The position numbers were made by a program, and so were the translations under genes. From assembly GCF_036689865.1 (NCBI RefSeq), contig NZ_JBAHUQ010000004.1, positions 1 to 64,000 of the forward strand: a stretch of 64,000 bases of DNA. Reading direction: 5' to 3'. A model generated the notes under the pieces. That model saw nothing but the letters and a program-made list of their open reading frames with translations. It was not told the DNA's origin and ran no database searches. This document shows, in pieces, positions 33,925-42,530 of this stretch. The DNA is from Magnetococcus sp. PR-3 (GTDB lineage: Bacteria; Pseudomonadota; Magnetococcia; Magnetococcales; Magnetococcaceae). Numbering within the stretch: position 1 is the first letter of the stretch; each line of letters starts with the position of its first letter.

Positions 33925-34692
33925 ATGGCACGTTTTATCATTCTGTCCGGACCAGCTTGTGTGGGCAAAGGGCCCTTAATGTCTGCCATGGAGAAGTTCT
34001 ATCCGGATCTGTTGGCCAATATGGAGCGGGTGGTCCTCTACAATGAACGGGCACCCCGGCCCTATGAGAGAGATGGGGTGGATTATCACTTTCGCCCCCG
34101 TAAAAAGATTGATCAGATCGGTCAGCAAGATGGTTTTTTAACCTTTGAAGCGCGTGGTGAACTGCAGTGTCTTGAGCTAGCCACGTTGAATAAAGCGCTG
34201 GATGCTGGACGGGATGTCTTTTTTGAAGGCAATACCTATTTGGTTGAAAAGCTGAAAAGTATTGGGGTTCTAGAGCGTTTTGATACGCTGAAGGTGTTTC
34301 TCTCCCCACTCTCTAAAGCTGAGATTGAGCATCTTAACGGGTGTGACCCTGCGGTGGACCTGAAGAGTTTTGTGGCGGATATCATGCGCCGCAAACTGTT
34401 GCACCGAGCCGCTAAGTGGAAGGGAACACTGAGCTTGCCAGACTTGCAGGATGTCGAGCGTCGGGCGACCCGTGCCTTGACGGAAATGTCCATGGCTTAT
34501 CAGTATGATGCTGTCATCGCCAACCATGATGGGGAAGGGCATGATCACTGGGATGCCTTTTATCACCCCATTGGGGATGCTCGGCGAACCATGGAGACCT
34601 TTGCCGGATTGCTGCAAGGCAAACGGCTCCATGGCCGAACTGAAGATTGGGATAAATCTCTCATTACCAGAAGGATGCTAGATGAGCTTTGA
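33925..34692 (+). CDS. Guanylate-kinase-like protein
   Basis: 255 residues, longer than Gmk (~200). It keeps the fold pattern: a P-loop-like SGPACVGKGPLM, then APRPYERDGVDYHFRP, then GFLTFEARGEL. The Ser/Thr normally found at the P-loop end (GKGT or GKST) is Pro here, and the usual SYTTR-type GMP-binding segment is altered (LYNERAPRP). Either substrate use differs from GMP or the protein has a regulatory role. Its C-terminus overlaps the CYTH gene by 11 bases. Confidence 0.75.
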   Translation: MARFIILSGPACVGKGPLMSAMEKFYPDLLANMERVVLYNERAPRPYERDGVDYHFRPRKKIDQIGQQDGFLTFEARGELQCLELATLNKALDAGRDVFFEGNTYLVEKLKSIGVLERFDTLKVFLSPLSKAEIEHLNGCDPAVDLKSFVADIMRRKLLHRAAKWKGTLSLPDLQDVERRATRALTEMSMAYQYDAVIANHDGEGHDHWDAFYHPIGDARRTMETFAGLLQGKRLHGRTEDWDKSLITRRMLDEL

Positions 34693-35158
34693 GATTGAAC
34701 GCAAATTTCTGATCGCCCATGACGGTTGGCGTGGGCGCAGTGAAGGGACACTCTATCGCCAGGGGTTCCTCTCTACGGACAAAGAGCGGGTGGTACGGGT
34801 TCGGGTAGCTGGTGACAAAGGTACACTGACCATTAAGGGCAAGTCCCAGGGGGCCAAACGCCCTGAATATGAGTATGAAATTCCGGTGTCGGATGCGGTG
34901 GAGATGCTGGAGAAGCTGTGCCAGCGCCCTTTAATTGAGAAACACCGCTACCTTATTGAACACCAGGGTCATACCTGGGAGGTCGATGAGTTTTTTGGTG
35001 AGAACCAGGGCTTACTGGTGGCTGAGGTGGAGCTCTCCAGTGAAGAGGAGGCGGTGGTTCTACCCGATTGGGTTGGGCAGGAGGTCACCGAGGATTTTCG
35101 TTACGCCAACGCCTCATTGGTTGCTCATCCGTATTGTCAGTGGTCCAAAGAGGTCTAG
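34682..35158 (+). CDS. CYTH-domain triphosphate hydrolase
   Basis: 158 residues. The start has the CYTH signature ExExK (E4, E6, K8 in FEIERKFL), followed by RVRVAGDKGTLTIKGK and a C-terminal EVELSSEEE. CYTH tunnel enzymes hydrolyse triphosphates (inorganic triphosphate, thiamine triphosphate, nucleoside triphosphates) or make cAMP. For a single-domain bacterial form, hydrolysis of a small triphosphate is the usual activity. It overlaps the guanylate-kinase-like gene and ends three bases before apaH. Confidence 0.92.
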   Translation: MSFEIERKFLIAHDGWRGRSEGTLYRQGFLSTDKERVVRVRVAGDKGTLTIKGKSQGAKRPEYEYEIPVSDAVEMLEKLCQRPLIEKHRYLIEHQGHTWEVDEFFGENQGLLVAEVELSSEEEAVVLPDWVGQEVTEDFRYANASLVAHPYCQWSKEV

Positions 35159-35161
35159 ACG

Positions 35162-36025
35162 ATGGCGATCTATGCCATTGGTGACTTGCACGGTTGCGTC
35201 GATGAGCTTAAGCAGCTACTGGACCGGTTGAATTTCGATCCTGCGAGTGACCAACTGTACTTCACGGGAGATCTGCTCAGTCGTGGGCCCGATGGGCTGG
35301 GTTGCATGCGCCTGGTGCAATCCTTGGGTTCCCGTGCGGTCACAACATTGGGGAACCATGAGGTCCGTTTGCTGGCCTTAGAGCATGGTGCTTTACCAAC
35401 TAAAGAGCATCATTGGCATACAGATTATCTACAAGCAGAGGATCGTGACCAGTTGTACCGTTGGGTTAGGCAGATGCCCTTAATGGTGCAAGAACCTGTA
35501 AGTGGCGCCTATATGGTCCATGCCGGTATTCCTGCCCATTGGTCCTTATCTGAGGCTCAGTCGCTGGCCGACCAAGCGGTGGCTCATCTTCGAGATGATG
35601 ATGATGTTATGGCGCTGTTTGGGGTCTTAAAACGGGGGTTGCCCCTACGAGACCCAGGCCCAGCCGCGACAAAGTTGGAGCGCAGCGCCTTTGTTATGAC
35701 CGCACTGACCCGTATGCGTTTGTGTAAAACAGATGGGGCATTGATCTGGCCCAAACAGTTGAAAAAAGATGGGGTTGAGCCTTACGCCTTTCCACCCTTA
35801 GGGTACCCCTATCAACCCTGGTTTAAACAGCGAACCTGGCAAGCTGGGGAAAAAGTGCTCTATGGGCACTGGGCGATGGTGGGGTTGCAGTTGCACCATC
35901 ATAACCCTGGCCAGAGCTTTGGCTTAGACTCTGGCTGTGTCTATGGTGGGCAACTGACCGCCATGCAGTTGGATGACCCTTCTCACCCCACAATCCAGAT
36001 AGATTGCCCGGGTTATGTGGGTTAA
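35162..36025 (+). CDS. apaH: Diadenosine tetraphosphatase ApaH
   Basis: Metallophosphatase that splits Ap4A into two ADP. The 287 residues hold the phosphoesterase motifs: GDLHG (near the start), GDLLSRGPD, LGNHE, a His in MVHAGI, and GHWAMVGL near the end. The wider sequence is ApaH-like, though the first motif (GDLHG rather than GDIQG) is more general, so another phosphatase substrate is possible. It is last in the run and is followed by a hairpin. Confidence 0.92.
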   Translation: MAIYAIGDLHGCVDELKQLLDRLNFDPASDQLYFTGDLLSRGPDGLGCMRLVQSLGSRAVTTLGNHEVRLLALEHGALPTKEHHWHTDYLQAEDRDQLYRWVRQMPLMVQEPVSGAYMVHAGIPAHWSLSEAQSLADQAVAHLRDDDDVMALFGVLKRGLPLRDPGPAATKLERSAFVMTALTRMRLCKTDGALIWPKQLKKDGVEPYAFPPLGYPYQPWFKQRTWQAGEKVLYGHWAMVGLQLHHHNPGQSFGLDSGCVYGGQLTAMQLDDPSHPTIQIDCPGYVG

Positions 36026-36027
36026 TT

Positions 36028-36048
36028 CAGCCAGCTTCTGACTGGCTG
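36028..36048 (+). terminator. Hairpin after apaH
   Basis: CAGCCAG and CTGGCTG (36028-36034, 36042-36048) pair across a seven-base loop, followed by CTTCCTC. The stem is short and no U-run follows, so termination is plausible but weak. Confidence 0.45.
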
Positions 36049-36142
36049 CTTCCTCAAACAAATCCCCGACATCTTATCCCGGTTGATCCAGCCAAACGTA
36101 CGATCTGCTCATGTCGGCCTTGGGCAATATCAGATCGCGTAC

Positions 36143-36499
36143 TTATGCTTTTAAGTACACAAAAAAGTAGAGGATAAGGTTGAACATGATCAGTAGGTTG
36201 GTCCCCGTGAGCATGCCCAGGATATAGCGTTTCATCCCTGCTCGGCGGGCACGACGGATGAGGGGGATGACAAAAATAAGCTGACCAAAGCCAAAGAAGT
36301 AGTACAGGGCAATGTAAATGGGCTCTAAAAGTGGCACGCCACGGGTCAGTTTGCCCAGGAGTGCGGCAACCAGAAAATAGAGGGTAAACAGCAGTACATG
36401 GACACCAAGTCCGGCGACATACTGTTTAATACCACTAAAAGGGCGAGCCCAGAGAACCAGTTTATCGATATAGGTCAGATCCGTTTCTGGGGTGCTCAT
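36143..36499 (-). CDS. Small membrane protein, paralog of the preceding gene product
   Basis: 118 residues with three predicted membrane helices: ~27-47, ~55-80 and ~93-116. It shares motif and spacing with the adjacent 36496-36840 product: YYFFGFGQLIF against ILFFGMGQFLF, and a terminal helix with NLLIMFNLILYFF against GTLVVFNILVIVL. So the two look like a tandem duplication. No family is recognised. It starts four bases inside the previous gene end. Its function is unknown; a paired membrane complex is possible. Confidence 0.75.
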   Translation of the reverse strand: MSTPETDLTYIDKLVLWARPFSGIKQYVAGLGVHVLLFTLYFLVAALLGKLTRGVPLLEPIYIALYYFFGFGQLIFVIPLIRRARRAGMKRYILGMLTGTNLLIMFNLILYFFVYLKA

Positions 36500-36840
36500 C
36501 CAATAATCTCCAGTTTCAGCACAATCACGAGAATATTGAAGACGACCAGGGTTCCCGCAGCTTTTTGCAAGCCTCGGGTGGCATCAGGCAGGTTCTTTTC
36601 AGCCAGTGCTTTGGCCACAAATGGGGTGAAAAGAAACTGGCCCATACCAAAAAAGAGTATCGGAATGCTAATAACCCGGTTAATGATGCTGATATCCAGC
36701 TCCAGCAGTAACATGATCGCAAAAAGCAGGAAAATGGCGCCAAAGTAGAGGGTCATAAGCGCATATTGCAGCAAAAAGCCACCAATTTGTTGTTGGTTTG
36801 GGCTTTTGCTTTCGAAAAGAGCAACGAGACGTTCCATCAT
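36496..36840 (-). CDS. Small membrane protein, paralog pair member
   Basis: 114 residues, with a soluble basic/polar N-terminus of ~18 residues and three membrane helices (~22-46, ~55-74, ~93-112). It shares FFGMGQ in the second helix and a similar third helix with its neighbour 36143-36499. A Glu/Lys-rich loop (AKALAEKNLPDATRG) lies between the last helices. The GDPD gene lies upstream, 23 bases away, on the same strand, so all three are probably one transcript. Function unknown. Confidence 0.75.
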   Translation of the reverse strand: MMERLVALFESKSPNQQQIGGFLLQYALMTLYFGAIFLLFAIMLLLELDISIINRVISIPILFFGMGQFLFTPFVAKALAEKNLPDATRGLQKAAGTLVVFNILVIVLKLEIIG

Positions 36841-36863
36841 GAGGCTATGTTTGTTCTCTTGAA

Positions 36864-37808
36864 TTAAGGGGTGATTTTCTTTTGTGGCAGCGCTGCATGC
36901 AACGCCACCATATCTCTTACCCGGTTGGGCAGGTCGCTGATAATACCGCAGACCCCCGCTGCAATCCAGCGTGCCATCTGTAGTTTATCGTTGCAGGTCC
37001 ATATATTGACGCCATAACCGGCCTCTTGCAAGCGTGAGATCAGCATTTCTCCCTGTGGGCTCAGGGCATCATAGGGTGGCGTGCAGCCGGGGTGGTAGGC
37101 TGTGGCATGTAGGGTTTGCAAATAGGGTTCAACATGCTTCAAAGGGGTATCCGCCAACAGTGCTGTGGGTAAGGCGGGATCAAAAAAGTGTACATGGCGA
37201 AGCTGATCGGTGCTAAAGGAGGAGATGAGGGTACGGCTGGCCATCTCATGGCTCTGGACCAGGGCGACCACTTGTTGGGCCAGCTGGGTATCTGCGGCAG
37301 AAGGGCCTGGTTTAAGTTCAATATTGATTCCAATCCCTGCCCCTTGTGCCCAGGTTAAGACCGAAGCCAGGGTCGGGATGGTCACGGCCCCGGATGCATA
37401 ATATTCCAGATCCTCCGTGCTTAAGTAGGCATTGAGCTCTTCTGGAAGGCGTAGGGTTAAATAGTCTGGAGCATCCTGCCCCTGCATGGCAGCTTGATGG
37501 GCTTGGACAAACCAGCGCCCGGCATCCAACTTTTGTAGTTGGGCGAGGGTAAAGTGGTGTAGAGGGTACCCCCCTGAGGGTACAGGTGTGAGCTTATGGG
37601 CGGCATCGGTCGTGCGGGTGAGGGTGGCATCATGAAAAACCACAGGTATACCATCAGCCGTGCGTTGAACATCCAGTTCAATGGCATCTGCTGCGGTGAG
37701 GTTAATGGCTTTTTGAAAGGCTGCCAGGGTGTTTTCTGGCGCATAGGCGCGGGCGCCCCGGTGGGCGATAATGGCGGTGCGACGGGATCGGTTTAAATAA
37801 GGAATCAT
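36864..37808 (-). CDS. Glycerophosphodiester phosphodiesterase
   Basis: Splits glycerophosphodiesters to glycerol-3-phosphate and an alcohol. The 314 residues form a TIM barrel with IIAHRGARAYAPENTLAAF (catalytic His and Glu), AIELDVQRTADG (metal ligands), VFHDATLTRTT (second catalytic His) and INIELKPG. There is no signal peptide, so it is a cytosolic UgpQ-like enzyme. An insertion at ~110-145 (EELNAYLSTEDLEYYA) is longer than in UgpQ. AGGA precedes the start closely. It leads the transcript that includes the two membrane paralogs. Confidence 0.94.
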   Translation of the reverse strand: MIPYLNRSRRTAIIAHRGARAYAPENTLAAFQKAINLTAADAIELDVQRTADGIPVVFHDATLTRTTDAAHKLTPVPSGGYPLHHFTLAQLQKLDAGRWFVQAHQAAMQGQDAPDYLTLRLPEELNAYLSTEDLEYYASGAVTIPTLASVLTWAQGAGIGINIELKPGPSAADTQLAQQVVALVQSHEMASRTLISSFSTDQLRHVHFFDPALPTALLADTPLKHVEPYLQTLHATAYHPGCTPPYDALSPQGEMLISRLQEAGYGVNIWTCNDKLQMARWIAAGVCGIISDLPNRVRDMVALHAALPQKKITP

Positions 37809-38050
37809 GATCCTGCCCTGATCGGATTATAAATCGATAACGGTCATTGCCCTTATATCAATTATGTGCAAGAGCATTTAAGCACCATATTCAATTTTGT
37901 GCGATTTATAACCAAAATAGTTACATTTGCCGATCATTTAAGTAAGGGATTGCATGAAAGATTGTGGCATACTGAATAAGGTGAACCTACTGATAACAGA
38001 GCTTTAACGAACCGTTCATGCTTAATTATGGCGTGTTTTGGGGGGAGTGT

Positions 38051-41000
38051 ATGGGAATTCAGAAACGGATTTTACTGCTGATTGCCCTATTTCTGCTGGC
38101 GGCCTTTAGCGCGGTTGAGTGGCGCTCCTACCATCAATTAAAAACACAGGCCGAAGCGGATCTGCGTAATCAGGCAGAGATTGTGCGGGGCATACTTATG
38201 TCGACCCGCCGTGTTTACCAGCACGCCTTCCTTGAAAGTAGCATTCCTTTAACCCGCAAAACCGTCAAGCTTCTCCCTGCCCACGCATTAAACCGGATCT
38301 CCAAGGACTTTCCAAACTGGTTTAAAGGGGGGGTTAGTTTTAACAATGTTTCAGATATCCCCCGCAACAAACATCAAGCAGCCAACGGTGTAGAGTTGGA
38401 GGCGATGGCGTTTTTTCGCCAAAACCCCACCGAACAGAAATGGTTTACCCAGTACCAGGATAATCAGGGCGCTCCCTACTATCACTATGCCACCCCTATT
38501 TGGATCGAAGAACACTGCCTGAAGTGCCATGGTTCAATTGAAAAAGCTCCAGAGCCGATCCGTGCCATGTATAACACTGGCTTTAATTATAAGTTGGGTG
38601 AACTGCGTGGGTTGATGAGCATTAAGCTCCCTGCGGAACATATTGACCAACTGGTTCGGCGGCAGTTTATTGAAAACGGTATCATCCATCTCTTGATCTT
38701 TGGCGCCGCCTTTTTTGCCATGAGCTATTTTTTACGGCGGGATGTTGGGCGTCCCCTGGAGGCTATCACCAGTGCGGTCCGTGATTTTGGTCATGATCGG
38801 GCTATTCCTGCACTGGCCAATCAGCCCGGTGAGTTTCAGCTATTGATAGCAACCTTCCATGAAATGGCAACAACGGTTGTGGTTCGAGAACGGGAGGTCC
38901 AGGAGCGGCAAGCCCAAATTGAGCTACTGTTGGACTCCGCCGGGGAGGGTATTTATGCCATTGATATTAATGGGCTGTGTACCTTGTGCAATCCAACGGC
39001 TGCTCAGTTGTTGGGCTATGGGGATAGTCACCAGTTGATCGGAAAAAATATCCACGAACTGTGTCATCGGGCCGATGCGGAAGGAACCCCCATTCCTGTC
39101 GGTGGTTGTCCAAGTTGTGATGTTATTAGCAATCAGTCGGCGGTTCATTTGCAGTTGGAGTATCTGCAAAGGCAAAACGGTACCCTTTTCCCCGTGGAGA
39201 TGCGTATTCATCCCATGTTGCAAGAGGGGGATGCCATTGGGGCTGTGGTGCTCTTTAATGATATCTCCCGACGGTTGGATGCCGAACAAAAACTGCAATC
39301 GTCTGAGCGGCACTTCCGTACTTTGGTTGAGGCTCTGCCAGGTATCTTCTACCAATGCGCGTTGGATGAAGATTGGACGATGTACAGCCTGGGGCAAGGT
39401 ATTGCCGCTCTTACGGGCTATCCATCCGATGCCTTCCTCTTCAACCGGGAACGGAGTTATGCCAGCGTGATCTATGCTGAGGATCTACACCAGGTTCAGA
39501 GAGAAATAGCGGAGGCTGTTGCAGAAAAACGGGTTTATAACCTGGAGTATCGGTTGGAGCATACCGATGGTCGGCCTCGTTGGGTGATGGAACGGGGTCG
39601 TGCGGTTTACGATGAGCAGGGTAAGGCAGAAGTGCTCTATGGTGTTCTCTTGGATATCTCTGAGCGCAAGCAGTATGAACAACGTTTGGAACAAGCGAAA
39701 AAGCAGGCTGATGCAGGTAACTTGGCTAAAAGTGAATTCTTAGCGGTGATGAGCCATGAGATCCGTACACCCCTTAATGCCATTATGGGGATGGGTGATC
39801 TGCTTGCAGAAAGTGGCTTAAGTACCGAGCAGAAACACTATTTAACCGTCAGCCAAAATGCGGGTGAGACCTTAGTCGAGTTGATTGAAGATATTTTAGA
39901 TCTGTCACGCATTGAGGCGGGTGAGTTGGAGTTGGACCCTGGGCCTTTTGATGTTGAGCAGTTGGTTGAAGAGGTTTGTGAAGTGATCTCTGCCTCGGCC
40001 CATGAAAAGGGGTTGGTTGTGCCCAGCCGAGTTGATCCAGCTTTGCCTCCAGTTTTGGTTGGAGATAAAAAACGGATTCGGCAGATCCTTTTCAACCTGC
40101 TGTTTAATGCGGTTAAGTTTACAGAGCAGGGCGAAGTGGTGTTGGATATTAGTCACGATTCGGAGCGGGCGGCGCCAGGTGCCATTATCCTTCGTGTCTG
40201 TGATAGCGGCATCGGTATGGCTCCAGAGATGTTAGAGCGGGTCTTTGATCCCTTTACTCAAGCAGATTCGACCATCACCCGCCAATTTGGTGGGAGCGGT
40301 TTAGGGCTAACGATCTGCAAGCGCTTAACCGAGAAAATGGGGGGTTCTATTGAGCTGGATAGTGAGGTGGGGCTGGGAACCACGGTGATGATTAAGCTGG
40401 TTCTACCCGTGGGTAGCAGCCGGTTGGTGGAGGTTTCACGAGAAGCGGTTGATTTAAAAGGGGCCCACCTGCTGTTGGTGGATGATAACCGCAACAATCG
40501 CGAAATTTATACAGAGTTATTGCAACAAGAGGGCGCGTTGGTTGAAGCATGCGTGAATGGGCAAGCCGCCATGGCGTTGTTGGAAGAGGGCGCGCTGTTT
40601 GATCTGGCCATTTTGGACTTTCATATGCCTTCAGAGGATGGTTTGACCTTGGCTGGACGAATCCAGGCAGCAGAGCCAGATTTGCCTTTGTTAATGCTTA
40701 GTTCAGATCAGCACCCCAGTGCAGCCAAGCAGGCCCGTGAGATGGGGATAACTTTCCTGCTCAAGCCTGTACGTCGGCACCTGTTGCGGCAGACCGTGGG
40801 GCAGTTGGTGAAGCGGCATGAACACTTTGAACCCGCTATTGTACCTAAGCCGGTGGAACCCATTGAACAAAAAGATGGGCTGAAAATTCTGCTCGCGGAA
40901 GATGTACCAGAAAATGCCATGCTCATTGAGGCTTATGTGGAACAGACACCTCATCAGGTGGTGGCTGTCGAAAATGGCCAGTTGGCACTGGAGCGCTTTA

Positions 41001-41254
41001 TTGTCGAGTCCTTTGACCTGGTGTTGATGGATATTCAAATGCCGGTCATGAATGGTCTGGAAGCAACACGGACCATTCGGGCTTGGGAGAAGGAGCAGGG
41101 TAAAGCCCCGACCCCCATTGTGGCTTTGACGGCGCATGCGATGAAAGAAGATGCTCCTAAGTCCATGGAGGCAGGGTGTAATAAACACCTGACCAAGCCT
41201 ATCCGTAAAAAGGTGTTCCTGGAGCTGCTCGAGGCATTTACACCAGAGGTATAA
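38051..41254 (+). CDS. Hybrid histidine kinase with CXXCH-type heme sensor domain
   Basis: About 1067 residues from the ATG at 38051, after GGGGGGAG. The N-terminal membrane helix (~8-22) is followed by a periplasmic Tll0287-like/DUF3365 domain carrying C156-x2-C159-H160 (CLKCHG), a c-type heme attachment motif. A second helix (~210-228) and HAMP-like stretch lead to two PAS domains (~285-410, ~425-540), HisKA with H569 (MSHEIRTP), an ATPase with GSGLGLTI, and two receivers (D856, D994). It probably senses redox state, O2, NO or electron flow. The signal is inferred from the heme motif. Confidence 0.93.
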   Translation: MGIQKRILLLIALFLLAAFSAVEWRSYHQLKTQAEADLRNQAEIVRGILMSTRRVYQHAFLESSIPLTRKTVKLLPAHALNRISKDFPNWFKGGVSFNNVSDIPRNKHQAANGVELEAMAFFRQNPTEQKWFTQYQDNQGAPYYHYATPIWIEEHCLKCHGSIEKAPEPIRAMYNTGFNYKLGELRGLMSIKLPAEHIDQLVRRQFIENGIIHLLIFGAAFFAMSYFLRRDVGRPLEAITSAVRDFGHDRAIPALANQPGEFQLLIATFHEMATTVVVREREVQERQAQIELLLDSAGEGIYAIDINGLCTLCNPTAAQLLGYGDSHQLIGKNIHELCHRADAEGTPIPVGGCPSCDVISNQSAVHLQLEYLQRQNGTLFPVEMRIHPMLQEGDAIGAVVLFNDISRRLDAEQKLQSSERHFRTLVEALPGIFYQCALDEDWTMYSLGQGIAALTGYPSDAFLFNRERSYASVIYAEDLHQVQREIAEAVAEKRVYNLEYRLEHTDGRPRWVMERGRAVYDEQGKAEVLYGVLLDISERKQYEQRLEQAKKQADAGNLAKSEFLAVMSHEIRTPLNAIMGMGDLLAESGLSTEQKHYLTVSQNAGETLVELIEDILDLSRIEAGELELDPGPFDVEQLVEEVCEVISASAHEKGLVVPSRVDPALPPVLVGDKKRIRQILFNLLFNAVKFTEQGEVVLDISHDSERAAPGAIILRVCDSGIGMAPEMLERVFDPFTQADSTITRQFGGSGLGLTICKRLTEKMGGSIELDSEVGLGTTVMIKLVLPVGSSRLVEVSREAVDLKGAHLLLVDDNRNNREIYTELLQQEGALVEACVNGQAAMALLEEGALFDLAILDFHMPSEDGLTLAGRIQAAEPDLPLLMLSSDQHPSAAKQAREMGITFLLKPVRRHLLRQTVGQLVKRHEHFEPAIVPKPVEPIEQKDGLKILLAEDVPENAMLIEAYVEQTPHQVVAVENGQLALERFIVESFDLVLMDIQMPVMNGLEATRTIRAWEKEQGKAPTPIVALTAHAMKEDAPKSMEAGCNKHLTKPIRKKVFLELLEAFTPEV

Positions 41255-41312
41255 ACCGGCAAAACCTTGGGTGGGGCGATTGGTTTGGGTTTAGGTATGG
41301 TAGTCTCTTCTT

Positions 41313-42530
41313 TTAAAGGCTCGCTTCGAGCACTTTAACCAAATTACGGACTGAGGGTAGATCTCGGAATAAAAAGCCCCGTTGATCAAAGAGCGGATTT
41401 GCCTCCAGCTTATCGGCGACCTCAGGGTTTTTGGTTAAGCTTCGCTCCACCCCCAGTATGAGGGGAAGCTTGTCTGGGCCGACCTTCTCTAAGTATTCCA
41501 GGCGTCTTAGTAAGGGGGCAGCATGCCAGCGATGGAACAGCTCTAGATGAAACGGCTTGCCATCTTTGCTAAAGGCCATATCCGGGGCGCAGATCTCCTG
41601 CTGACCCAGATCGAGAATGGGTGGATGTTCATCCACCGTCCAATCGGGATGTTTTTCCCGAAAACTGAGGGCAAATTTGGCAAAATCCTCATCTGGTCGG
41701 TAAGCGCGGGTGCGGGTATACCAACTGGCCAGAGGGTTGCCGTTATCCAGGATTAAAGTGGCTTCAGGTTTACCTTGAATACGGATGGATGCTTCCAGCT
41801 TCCAGGCCTCTTGCAGCAGCAGTGTGGGAAAAAATAGCGCCAGCTGCATGCCGTATTTTTGCGTCTGTTCCAGTACCGATGTTGGGCCGTCCAGAACCAT
41901 CTCAACACGGCCACTCTTTTGCCGGTTAACCCGTGCCAGTAGTCGGTGAAAACGTAGCTGTTGAAGCAGCAAACGTAACTTGCCAGGATCTGTGGCTTTA
42001 AGGGTAATGGTTAGACGTTCTGCACGCAGCAAAAGCCCTTGAACCTGGGCTGCATTATAGCGGTAGAGCAGTTTTTTGCTCTCCATGGGGCGGAATGCTT
42101 GCAGGGGTTGGCGCTCGGGCAGATCCTCGTAAAGGGCCGCGGCCAGTATATCGGCCTGGCTATCAAACGCTTCAGCCACAGTACGCCGATAGTAGGGGAG
42201 CTCCTCCATATTCTCTTGTTGGAGCAGCTCTGCAGCTTTTTGAAAAATGGCTGTCCGGTGTTCCACCGCTCCATCGTCAGGTTCACCAAAGGTGCAGCGA
42301 TCCAAGAGCAGTTTCTCAAACCCTCTTAGAATTTTTGGAGAGCGATAACCGGTGGCAATAACCGGCCCGCACAGCTCTGACAGCTCCGCTCGGGTTTGAC
42401 CCTCACCATGAACAAAAATATCCGTTAGGGACTCAACCGCATTGAGCAAGGCGCGGTTGTTGACATCAATAAACCCAGGCTTAATTTTACCACTGCGTTG
42501 GTTAAAACGGAGGTGTTCCTTGGTCAGCAT
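41313..42530 (-). CDS. Bax1-type nuclease (DUF790)
   Basis: 405 residues matching DUF790/Bax1, the archaeal partner nuclease of XPB. The N-terminus (MLTKEHLRFNQRSGKIKPGFI) is family-like. The nuclease core is PD-(D/E)XK-like: CAPDMAF, then HLELFHRWH around residues ~330-345. In archaea the XPB-Bax1 complex unwinds and cuts damaged DNA. The start overlaps the helicase gene by seven bases, which suggests translational coupling. It is convergent with the histidine kinase gene. Confidence 0.88.
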   Translation of the reverse strand: MLTKEHLRFNQRSGKIKPGFIDVNNRALLNAVESLTDIFVHGEGQTRAELSELCGPVIATGYRSPKILRGFEKLLLDRCTFGEPDDGAVEHRTAIFQKAAELLQQENMEELPYYRRTVAEAFDSQADILAAALYEDLPERQPLQAFRPMESKKLLYRYNAAQVQGLLLRAERLTITLKATDPGKLRLLLQQLRFHRLLARVNRQKSGRVEMVLDGPTSVLEQTQKYGMQLALFFPTLLLQEAWKLEASIRIQGKPEATLILDNGNPLASWYTRTRAYRPDEDFAKFALSFREKHPDWTVDEHPPILDLGQQEICAPDMAFSKDGKPFHLELFHRWHAAPLLRRLEYLEKVGPDKLPLILGVERSLTKNPEVADKLEANPLFDQRGFLFRDLPSVRNLVKVLEASL

